Assembly (NCBI GenBank): GCA_037783545.1
Contig: JBBELK010000030.1
Location: 620,001 to 684,000, forward strand
Length of the DNA stretch: 64,000 nucleotides
Source: Henricia sp. BOLD:AAB3569
Lineage: Eukaryota > Echinodermata > Asteroidea > Spinulosida > Echinasteridae
Reading direction: 5' to 3'
Shown here piece by piece: positions 60,101-64,000 of the stretch. Within the stretch, counting starts at the first letter, position 1; every line of letters starts with the position of its first letter. Made by a program: the position numbers and the translations under genes. The notes under the pieces are model-generated. The model searched no databases, was not told where the DNA came from, and saw only the letters and a list, made by a program, of their open reading frames with translations.

Positions 60101-60918
60101 TTGGGAGTACTTTGTAGATCAACAAGTATAGAAAAGAAATCACCAGTGTTTTGTCCTTTCTGCATTGAACTTTTCGGTAAAAGTTCAAAGAGCTGAAAGG
60201 TACTTATACAGGAATGGATTTGAACCCCAGAGAAGAGATCGTAATTGTATTATTTTTTTCTTCCATTTTATATTTGGTTATTTAATTTCTACAGTGATAA
60301 GGCTCAATTGATACAAATGAATGTATTTGTTGCTTTGTTAAGTTTAGCATCCATGTAACACTGACAGAAAAGTTCAGTTTATAAGGGAAACCTAAAGGAG
60401 TATACAACAATGCCTTCAGCTGATACAGCATCTGCCTAATGTGTCAGAGGTCTCAGGTTGAAATCCTAAAGATACATGATTTTCACTTGTACCATGCTTA
60501 GTTAGCCCATCATTTTTTTCATTTTTGTCTTCTTCTTGTGGGTTTGTGACTTCATAGGCAGGGGGAAGCTTATAAGTGGTGATAACTCGCTCCGGGGTGA
60601 TGCGCGATTCCCCAACCCCCCCTGCGAATTTGTAAAAATGTTTATCTTGCAAATGATTGGGTCTTTACAAAGAAACTTACAGGGAGCCGAGTCCTTTCCA
60701 AAGGACTGCTTCCTCAGCAGTGAGTTGTGATCACCAGTCAGTGCTTGCCCGTTACGTTCACCGACCGCGACGGCTTGCTGCTGTGTGTATTTAAGCAGTT
60801 CAATCTTGGTTCGTAATTCCTGCAGTTCACTGTCCTTTTGGTCGGCATCACATGTCAGCTGCTGTAGGCGATTGGTCATGTTCGATAAGCTCTGCTCGAA
60901 TGCTGCCACCACGTGGGC
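38977..60918 (-). CDS. NAV: Neuron navigator (NAV2/NAV3-like) gene, 3' part, 14 exons
   Basis: Seen: fourteen minus-strand exons with AG/GT borders join without a phase conflict into 780 codons (779 residues plus TGA). In order the product has a coiled coil (about 1-60), a Ser-rich then Lys-rich stretch (80-130), LRSSFRAAF (129-137), a second coiled coil (about 177-245), a beta-rich region (290-410), an AAA+ ATPase with Walker A GPSGTGKT (449-456), Walker B VVILDN (513-518) and sensor-1 Asn in IIGTMNQ (548), and a conserved tail with MLMRLQEAAN. Family knowledge: NAV proteins bind microtubules and actin regulators and work in cell migration and axon guidance; the calponin-homology domain of long forms lies N-terminal. 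Here everything upstream of the first coiled coil is missing because the gene continues past 64000. Detailed similarity (PELLPCGYLVG, FNVDHKSSKEL, SSSDVTIGPRLFLSCP) is to NAV2/NAV3 rather than NAV1, as expected for an invertebrate single-copy gene. Confidence in the family is very high. Confidence 0.97.
39652..40127. mobile_element. gtttacactcgaatcggc element, copy 1
   Basis: Left gtttacactcgaaccggcaa and right gacaaaggcgaatcgagtgtaaac are inverted repeats. Internal gtttacact blocks recur (at 39734 and 39925). It shares its whole length with 53421-53912. Confidence 0.92.
40561..41185 (-). mobile_element. SINE split by the aggcctttttccacg element
   Basis: Minus-strand SINE: tail at 40561-40646, body at 40947-41185 with ctggatgggatgccagtcg, tgtcttgtccaaggacacaa and a decayed tRNA head (ttttgaaccatgg, gctagaccaccaca). 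The 300-bp element sits cleanly between. Confidence 0.78.
40647..40946. mobile_element. aggcctttttccacg element inserted in a SINE
   Basis: Left aggcctttttccacgacac and right gtagtgtgaaaaggcct are inverted; the interior is made of acccgggtta-type repeats. It interrupts a minus-strand SINE (40561-41185). Confidence 0.88.
41213..41465. mobile_element. agggtctttctata element
   Basis: Left tagggtctttctataaaata and right taatttatagaaagaccca are inverted. The interior shares cacacttttggacccctaat with the gggtaattccc family and the gggtcttt end with the hairpin family at 14652. Confidence 0.87.
41868..42008. mobile_element. Second copy of the TTAA palindromic element
   Basis: The ends aggcacaggctcgtcagcaa and ttgctgacgagcctgtgcct are perfect inverted repeats with TTAA on both sides. 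The central gcagctccatgcctttgc is as in the 1971 copy. It lies in the last NAV intron. Confidence 0.92.
42950..43115 (-). mobile_element. tRNA-like SINE fragment
   Basis: aggatttgaaccagggccac (B box) and taccgctataccacct (A-box side), in reverse orientation. Confidence 0.6.
43860..44107 (-). mobile_element. SINE, same family as 50690-51050
   Basis: Reverse complement of the same body (gaatgctctgggatctttaa, taagtgccttgctctagggc) and a decayed tRNA head with atcgaaccc and ctagacca at the right end. Confidence 0.85.
44285..44482 (-). CDS. NAV: NAV visible exon 13
   Basis: The acceptor is ...ttcccag and the donor gtaagt. The exon has 198 nt in phase 0. The peptide LYGRKAAWEDPAEWVIDSYP continues as LLRLRPEDVGFDGY and ends SDAEGDPL, matching the NAV2/3 order LYGR-APWEDPA-W, RPEDVGFDGY, SDAEGDPL. 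Confidence 0.97.
44873..45170 (-). mobile_element. Short SINE with tRNA head amplified threefold
   Basis: The tail cttgggatgagagaaaaatc (44877) is followed by three tandem units of about 78 bp, each with caccgggcagatgctc, a ctaaggcacagtgg-type head end and ggtatactc (44926-45160). It lies in a NAV intron, 50 nt from visible exon 12. Confidence 0.82.
45223..45538 (-). CDS. NAV: NAV visible exon 12: C-terminal part of AAA+ domain
   Basis: The acceptor is ...tttaatag and the donor gtcagt. At 316 nt this is the longest coding exon in the window, entering in phase 2 and ending in phase 0. It encodes WVLCANHMEPVKGFLGRFL, RRKLVETEI, IDWIPKVWQHLNKFLE, SSSDVTIGPRLFLSCPVDL and VWFTDLWNYSIVPYLLEAV. This is the best conserved part of the family and by itself identifies NAV. 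Confidence 0.98.
46051..46224 (-). CDS. NAV: NAV visible exon 11: Walker B and sensor 1
   Basis: The acceptor is ...tatcgcag and the donor gtcaga. The exon has 174 nt and phase 2 at both ends. It encodes LPMVVILDNLHHVGSLGDIF, YKYHKCPFIIGTMNQATCSS and LQLHHNFR. VVILDN is Walker B with Asn after the Asp; the N of GTMNQ is the sensor-1 polar residue. Confidence 0.96.
46508..46930. mobile_element. tgtccgcattggactt element, copy 4 (in NAV intron)
   Basis: Left end aaagccttgtccgcattgga, right end aatgcggacaggccttt followed by a repeated gcggacaggtcctt. It fills more than half of the 770-nt intron between visible exons 10 and 11. Confidence 0.92.
46995..47105 (-). CDS. NAV: NAV visible exon 10
   Basis: The acceptor is ...tttaacag and the donor gttcat. 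The exon has 111 nt, beginning and ending in phase 2. The peptide SGKEPSDSTIALFNVDHKSS continues as KELKQYLTNVADQCET, almost identical to the NAV2/3 FNVDHKSSKELRQYLSNLADQC segment between Walker A and Walker B. Confidence 0.95.
47289..47386. mobile_element. 98-bp palindromic element (aggcccgcttcaaacgtcgcgc)
   Basis: Left aaggcccgcttcaaacgtcg is inverted at the right as cgacgtttgaagcaggcctaa. It lies in a NAV intron. Confidence 0.85.
47928..48099 (-). CDS. NAV: NAV visible exon 9: AAA+ Walker A
   Basis: The acceptor is ...caacag and the donor gttagg. The 172 nt complete a Gly codon and end in phase 2. The exon encodes LVFETLIPKPILQRYISLL, EHRRIILCGPSGTGKTFLA and ADHIVQR. GPSGTGKT is the P-loop that binds ATP phosphate, placed after the LIPKPILQRY helix as in the family. 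Confidence 0.97.
48519..48687 (-). CDS. NAV: NAV visible exon 8
   Basis: The acceptor is ...gttacag and the donor gtaaca. The exon has 169 nt, beginning in phase 0 and ending in phase 1. It encodes EYVLRIDPVTNIGLSAESV, YSYVVGEITRT and DPPELLPCGYLVGDNTSI. PELLPCGYLVG is shared with NAV2/NAV3 and differs from NAV1, which supports the subtype call. Confidence 0.95.
49284..49385 (-). CDS. NAV: NAV visible exon 7
   Basis: The acceptor is ...ctgacag and the donor gtttgt. The exon has 102 nt and phase 0 at both ends. The peptide contains TPKQQEVFIGTIGISSRTNW and DTLDSVVKRIFK, equivalent to the NAV pattern ...FLIG..GVSGKTKWDVLD..V.R.FK. The donor has a T at +3 and is weaker than its neighbours. Confidence 0.92.
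49926..50234. mobile_element. Hairpin element related to 14652-15061
   Basis: It starts agggtctttccacaataaag and ends with the inverted ctttactatgggaagactc. It shares with the 14.7 kb copy the internal agataactt..ggcc and ggaaatttgtacaca modules. It lies in a NAV intron. Confidence 0.85.
50690..51050 (+). mobile_element. tRNA-derived SINE, nearly full length
   Basis: The head ggtaccgtggccgagtggtt (A box), gcgagttcgaaactcgc (B box) and closing ggggtacc resemble a class II (Ser/Leu-like) tRNA with a long variable arm. The body contains cccttgagcaaggtacttaa and ccattggtccagtgtgttag. It ends in a short aat repeat. It is not a functional tRNA: it continues into the SINE body without a processed end. 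Confidence 0.88.
51297..51397 (-). CDS. NAV: NAV visible exon 6
   Basis: The acceptor is ...ttctgcag and the donor gtaact. The 101 nt complete an Asp codon and end in phase 0. The peptide ILLDDNSGMTNN-SQRIIVTVAVN aligns in position with the NAV2/3 stretch MLLDDTG... followed by a hydrophobic beta strand. It starts the conserved region in front of the ATPase. Confidence 0.9.
51496..51908. mobile_element. aggccttttcccacta element in NAV intron
   Basis: Left aggccttttcccactagacaa and right ttctagtgggaaaaggcct are inverted repeats. The interior is GC-rich with repeated ggggcgagttc and ccaggg motifs. It fills most of the 575-nt intron between visible exons 5 and 6. Confidence 0.92.
51973..52153 (-). 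CDS. NAV: NAV visible exon 5: end of coiled coil, Ser-rich linker
   Basis: The acceptor is ...gcacag. The exon encodes NEMSTLKQENDKLQRQVV and then a Ser-rich linker with SSKRLSRDSLDRHRLSM. Two donors keep the frame: gttagt after 51973 (preferred, because it follows AG and has A+4, G+5 and T+6) or gtagtt after 51982, nine nt shorter. Both leave phase 1, so the protein would differ by three residues (SLG). Confidence 0.88.
52842..53048. mobile_element. Same family as 24594-24863, copy 2, in NAV intron
   Basis: ggggccatctaaagttgtca and tgttgacaactgcc are inverted ends; ggactttacatg and gataagtagtattt are shared with copy 1. Confidence 0.75.
53143..53293 (-). CDS. NAV: NAV visible exon 4: second coiled coil
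   Basis: The acceptor is ...cttcag and the donor gtatgg. The 151 nt complete a split Ala codon and end in phase 0. The peptide contains LRDKETKLTDVKLEALSSQ and HQLDQMKESMNKMK, a continuous amphipathic helix that corresponds to the NAV KEMKLTDIRLEAL-SAHQLDQL helix. Confidence 0.95.
53421..53912. mobile_element. gtttacactcgaatcggc element, copy 2, filling a NAV intron
   Basis: Left gtttacactcgaatcggcaa, right gcaaaggcgaatcgagtgtaaac. It occupies 492 of the 633 nt of the intron and ends 14 nt from the 5' splice site of visible exon 3. It carries a small internal duplication of ggttcaaccc absent from copy 1. Confidence 0.93.
53927..54072 (-). CDS. NAV: NAV visible exon 3: LRSSF motif
   Basis: The acceptor is ...tttctag and the donor gtaagt. 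The exon has 146 nt, starting in phase 0 and ending in phase 2. It encodes LRSSFRAAFSRKKKSG, an acidic patch TDTEDLESN, and a Ser/Gly-rich stretch. Vertebrate NAVs have ELRSSF(N/K)xAF at this place. A short transposon begins only 14 nt past the exon end, at 53912. Confidence 0.93.
54110..54605. repeat. 10/20-bp caagtcc minisatellite in NAV intron
   Basis: A long run of cacaagtccctgcaagtcct-like 20-mers made of two 10-mers. It starts with tgtagtttggaatatcacaag, which resembles the left end of the 56884 element. The open frames across it (repeats of CKSPQVPTS type) are not genes. Confidence 0.95.
55090..55361. mobile_element. gggtaattcccaaaattagggg element, copy 1
   Basis: Left tgggtaattcccgaaattag is inverted at the right as ctaattttgggaattaccca. 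Internal cagttacgtacgacactctc is shared with copy 2. Confidence 0.9.
56884..57146. mobile_element. Element of caagtcc repeats with ggctgtagtcga ends
   Basis: aggctgtagtcga at the left is inverted at the right as tcgactacaaccct. The left half holds several acaagtcc units and the right half their complement ggacttgt. Confidence 0.8.
57176..57236. repeat. Short palindrome gggcattttcacgg
   Basis: agggcattttcacggt is inverted as accgtgaaaatgccct, 25-30 nt apart. Possibly a minimal transposon. Confidence 0.8.
57735..57838. repeat. 17-18-bp tandem repeat (aatcaattctcatcaa)
   Basis: Five to six units, ending only about ten nt from the 5' splice site of NAV visible exon 2. Confidence 0.88.
57847..57992 (-). 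CDS. NAV: NAV visible exon 2: Ser-rich and poly-basic segment
   Basis: The acceptor is ...ttttag and the donor gtaaga. The 146 nt complete a split Phe codon and end in phase 0. The peptide runs VPEVRISRQLSTDSMSSLASM and ends KKNGKKKKHW. It matches the NAV segment with R-Q-x-S-x-D-S-x-S-S-x-x-S followed by a lysine run and Trp. The RQLST site is a plausible basophilic kinase site (inference). Confidence 0.93.
58307..58756. mobile_element. gggtaattcccaaaattagggg element, copy 2
   Basis: It lies in inverse orientation to copy 1 and is longer: about 170 bp extra in the middle (58510-58670). Ends gggtaattcccaaaattagg and ctaattttgggaattaccc. Confidence 0.9.
58835..58985 (-). mobile_element. Short tRNA-head SINE, copy
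   Basis: gagattcaaacccaagatga (B box), gggcagatgctctaccagtt, gagctatgagacacagtggt (A box side), in reverse orientation. Confidence 0.78.
60405..60500 (+). mobile_element. Short tRNA-head SINE, decayed copy
   Basis: cttcagctgatacagcatct, gcctaatgtgtcagaggtct, caggttgaaatcc; the A box is mutated. Confidence 0.68.
60681..60918 (-). CDS. NAV: NAV visible exon 1: coiled coil
   Basis: The acceptor is ...gcgcag before 60918 and the donor is gtaagt at 60680. The exon has 238 nt, begins in phase 0 and ends in phase 1. It encodes AHVVAAFEQSLSNMT and a long heptad-like helix (KDSELQELRTKIELLKYTQ), followed by a Ser/Lys segment. AHVVAAFEQSL is a hallmark of the NAV coiled coil. The frame also reads open upstream into the intron, which is fortuitous. 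Confidence 0.95.
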
Positions 60919-60984
60919 CTGCGCATGGAAAAACAATTTGAGAAATTCAAAGAAAATTGTGAAACTCACAAATGTTCCTTTTAG

Positions 60985-61200
60985 GTTCTTGCAAGGCAGT
61001 CAGGTTGGCATAGTGGTTCTTTCCCTGCCTTTCACCTGTGGTGTCTCAGGTTCGATTCCTGGGCATACTGTATATGGATTGGGTTTGCAGTCATTACTTA
61101 ATCGCATGGGTTTTCCACCAGGAGATTTCTCTGGGAATTTTTTTCTCACTTATAAAACTGCATCTCCTTTGTAAATCCTTAGTTGAAAATAAAGTTAGAG
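60985..61200 (+). mobile_element. tRNA-derived SINE of another family
   Basis: ggcagtcaggttggcatagt (A-box-like), gtctcaggttcgattcctgg (B box), and body atcgcatgggttttccacca; it ends near ctcctttgtaaatccttag. Confidence 0.7.
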
Positions 61201-61209
61201 AAAATATTG

Positions 61210-61361
61210 TATAGACCGTATCGAATAGCCACCATTTCGTGGGGCACTTTCTTTGTTCCTTGAGGACATGCATGGTTGCACATATTGTGCTTCCATTGTT
61301 GAATGGTTTAAGTAACAAAAGGTGCCCCACGAAATGGCGGCTATTTGATACGGTTTATAGT
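61210..61361. mobile_element. tagaccgtatcgaata element, copy 2
   Basis: tagaccgtatcgaatagcca and ggctatttgatacggttta are inverted, followed inward by ccatttcgtggggcac and its complement. Confidence 0.9.
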
Positions 61362-61470
61362 AGATGGCACAAATGGGCTTAGTTGCCGAAAATGCCATGG
61401 TAGGCCTGGATTAAAAATCATGACAGGCAGATTCGACCAAGGTCTTAAATGACACTCCAAGTACTTTTAA

Positions 61471-61523
61471 CTAAACACCATACTACTAAACACCATACTA
61501 CTAAACACCATACTACTAAACAC
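61471..61523. repeat. 15-bp tandem repeat (ctaaacaccatacta)
   Basis: Three exact units and part of a fourth. Confidence 0.93.
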
Positions 61524-62080
61524 ATTTTCCACTCAAAATTCAATTATTCTCATCATCCATTCTTGTTAGTGTGTTTCTCTTTCAACTACTTCAATTTCTC
61601 TCTCAATAACTACAGTAAATTTAACCAAACCTACCTGATTCGAAGTAACACTGTGCTAAACAAACGTATTGCTGGACTGAAAAACCCAAACTCAATTTGG
61701 GTTGATTTTAGTCCGGGTTTATAGATTTCTCATGTGAAACGCCTTTTTTAACTGGCTAGACTTACTTCTTCACATTACAACCAAACAGAAAATCCTTGAG
61801 CAGATACCAGGATACAAGGAGGCCTTCAGTAATCCAATCCAGTGTCATTAGTCTTTCTTGCAGAACACCACCAGTAAATCCCTCTTTACAATGGCGTACA
61901 TGTTTTGCATTCCATCTTGTTCAATATATGATCCATGGGAGATAATTCCAGACAACTGTCCTTGAGTTACGACACTACAAAGTCATCATTACTCACAGTT
62001 TCCTTTCATTCATAAGGCAAGTGAAGCACAACAAGATTTTCTTCTCAGCTACACAATCATTTGGTGCACAAATAAAAGCC

Positions 62081-62500
62081 TAAAGCGTGTCCGCATTGGA
62101 CTTATTTTTCGGGAGATTTTACCGAGACAATGGTAAAATTAAAAACGGCTAAATTTTACTGCTGTCCGCATTCGGACTTTTTCGACACGGGAAAATTTTA
62201 CCAAGACCGTGAGAGAGCATGCGCAGTTTCCCTTCGCAGTATGACCTTCACGGCCCGGACATACGCTTCCAGAGCACTTTTACCGACTCGATGTGTCCGC
62301 ATTGGACTTATTGTCTCGGGAAAAGTTACCTGGTCAAATTTTCTGGGCAGCAGTTGGCCAGGAAAAGTAACCGCTGGACTCGGGAAAAGTTACTGAGAGG
62401 AAAACATCCTAGGCTGTCCGCATTGGACTTAAAATGGGAAAAGTACCCATCGTCTTGGTAAGTTTTCCCCCAAAAGAAATCCAATGCGGACAAGCCTTTA
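62081..62500. mobile_element. tgtccgcattggactt element, copy 5 (most complete)
   Basis: Left end taaagcgtgtccgcattgga, right end tccaatgcggacaagccttta. All internal blocks are present. It is the best representative of this family in the window. Confidence 0.93.
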
Positions 62501-62593
62501 GCAACAGAAGCAGAATACCAGTCAATTGTAATAAAAACATCACATGCAATTTTGGCTGGTAACCCATGTTTGGAAAGCAAATAAATTTTGTAC

Positions 62594-62704
62594 TCGATCA
62601 AGCAACTATAGTTCACTATGGTCGACTAGAGTCCCTCGAACAATGGAAATTACCCGTCGTTCGAGGGACTCTAGTCGACTATAGTGAACTATAGTAGCTC
62701 GATC
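62594..62704. repeat. Nearly perfect 47-bp-arm hairpin
   Basis: The arm beginning tcgatcaagcaactatagtt and reaching gactagagtccctcgaac at its inner end is followed, after a loop of about 17 nt, by its reverse complement. Only about three mismatches were seen. Confidence 0.95.
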
Positions 62705-63214
62705 GAACTTGCTCTAACCTGTACATTGCTGCTTTATGTCATCAAAGAAAACATTAATCATGTTCTGACTCTGGTATACCACTCACATTTCCCAGCAAAT
62801 GCAATTTAATTTAATATACCATGACAAAATCCAGGCTACTTTTTTTCCCAACCTCGAGCTAGAATCACAAGTTCTCATTGGCTGCAAAAATAACTTTCAA
62901 GGAAAAATGAGTTAACATAGAGCCCTTGGTTTCTCCGTAAGGTATTGGGATTTTTCACCAGCTGTTGCTTTGTAAATGAAGCTGGTGAATTACAACTCAT
63001 CAGGGGGTTATTAGAAGTCCCACAATAAGGCCGCGCTCCAAAAACCAGGGTTACTTCAGGAGAGAACAGGGCACAAGACAAGAAATGTAATAGGCCGCAG
63101 TGTAATAAACAATAACTATCAAACTGTTGCTAATAATTAATGTGATGAAAAGCAGGAATAACCACAGGATTGTAAAATCAAAATGTAATTTCTGATTTAT
63201 AGACCTTTCTTTCA

Positions 63215-63632
63215 GACTAAAGACATGTTCCCATTGGACTTTCTTTTTCCGCTGCCTCGCCGAAAGTTACTGCGACCTTCTGTAACATTCCTTCGTGTAA
63301 CCTTCCCATGCGTTCCCATTTGCAATTGCTTTCAGTGCCCATGCGGAAAGCTACCGCGACCTTGCAGTAAACTTTTGCCGTGCATGGCCCATAGTTTACT
63401 GCAGGGTCGTGTTCGTGTTCCCAAATGTTCCCATTGGACTTTTCGAGGGCCCGGTAAAACTCCCGCAGCTGAGCGAAAAATGTTCGTGGCCTCTCTCGCC
63501 CTGTAAATTTTACACGCGGTAACTTTACAGGACGCTAATTCTTTGTGCATCCACATTGGACTAATTTTGTTTACTCTCCCGCACAACCACGAAGGTTTTA
63601 CAAAAAATAGTCCAATGGGAACACCACTTTAG
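63215..63632. mobile_element. Related element with gttcccattggact ends
   Basis: acatgttcccattggacttt at the left is inverted at the right as agtccaatgggaacacc. The plan is like that of the tgtccgcattggact family, but the interior differs (gttactgcgaccttctgtaac). Another partial copy seems to run off the window from about 63820. Confidence 0.75.
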
Positions 63633-64000
63633 AACATAAAAGGACAAGCATGGGACATTGTGTTGGACATTGTGTTAAACAAGTGCAAACCGTAGGCCTA
63701 CATTATTGTTGTGACCCACTGGAAAGTGGATACGAACTTTTAAAAATGTGAATTGCAGTGATACCTTGTTGTATGGAGGCTGCCATTTTGTCCGAAAATT
63801 GGGCAAAGAATGACGTTTTTGCGTACAACTCCTTTGTGTATTTCTATGGCAATACATGAAAAGTCGTATGCATCCGTGTCCGTATAAAAAGTTACCACGA
63901 CCCCTCTGTAAGCTTTTCCTGTGCAACCCCATTGTTTTAAAACTGCAAAGCTGCATAACTACATGTATTACAGGGTGAAACTGTTCACACTGGACTAAGT

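Larger units (their letters stand above)
57993..60680 (-). other. NAV intron (2688 nt)
   Basis: Phase 1 intron with a gggtaattccc-type element (58307-58756) and SINE copies (58835-58985 and 60405-60500). 58990-60400 contains no gene I can support; an open frame of 95 codons near 59641 on the plus strand has no family resemblance. Confidence 0.8.
60919..64000 (-). other. NAV intron upstream of visible exon 1
   Basis: No further NAV exon was recognised up to the window end, although the family needs more N-terminal coding sequence. The stretch holds a SINE (60985-61200), a 150 bp element (61210-61361), a full-length element (62081-62500), a perfect hairpin (62594-62704) and a related element (63215-63632). 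Confidence 0.65.

Noticed and set aside
61741..63220. Search for a further upstream NAV exon
   Set aside because: No minus-strand frame with AG/GT borders and resemblance to the NAV region preceding AHVVAAFEQ was found; the space is taken by repeats.

Overview
This is eukaryotic, intron-rich, repeat-dense DNA from an animal. It contains two conserved protein-coding genes, both on the minus strand and arranged head to tail. Reading right to left: (1) the 3' part of a neuron navigator gene of the NAV2/NAV3 type (60918 down to 38977). Fourteen exons have matching phases and together encode the last 779 residues, including a coiled coil, a Ser-rich and basic segment, the AAA+ ATPase domain and the native stop codon. 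The 5' exons lie beyond 64000. (2) The 5' part of a DENND5-type gene (Rab6-interacting protein / Rab GEF, uDENN domain). The start codon is at 32500, exon 2 is at 7.3 kb, exon 3 at 2.6 kb, and a probable exon 4 runs off the window at position 1. Intron 1 is about 25 kb. No other convincing protein gene was found; most open frames are random or lie inside repeats.

Organism: the exon sequences are clearly metazoan. The abundant palindromes TACATGTA and TAGGCCTA, the many tRNA-derived SINEs and the very large population of short inverted-repeat transposons suggest a marine invertebrate deuterostome, perhaps an echinoderm. That is an inference, because no species-diagnostic gene is present.

Layout: 1-32403 is DENND5 exons 2-4 and introns. 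It includes a nested TTAA-flanked element (1.9-2.4 kb), SINE-in-SINE (3.4-3.8 kb), a 1.2 kb element with a perfect 21 bp terminal repeat (7.6-8.8 kb), a 43-bp minisatellite (9.9-10.2 kb), a 410 bp hairpin (14.7-15.1 kb), a triple-nested transposon/LINE block (17.1-18.0 kb), an exact 1181 bp tandem duplication (20.2-22.6 kb) and an interleaved inverted-repeat structure (31.2-32.3 kb). 32501-38976 is intergenic and holds the presumed DENND5 promoter region plus a second interleaved inverted-repeat element. 38977-60918 is NAV, whose introns are partly filled by short transposons, SINEs and satellites. 60919-64000 is a further upstream NAV intron.

The two genes act separately: NAV proteins are cytoskeleton/microtubule-associated AAA+ proteins in cell migration and axon guidance, and DENND5 proteins act in Rab-controlled membrane traffic. 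Their adjacency is interesting because human NAV2/DENND5A share chromosome 11p and NAV3/DENND5B share chromosome 12. No new enzyme or defence-type system was found. The most unusual material is structural: two inverted-repeat complexes with A-B-A'-B' order, several layers of nested short transposons, and a 24-bp array that overlaps the NAV stop codon.
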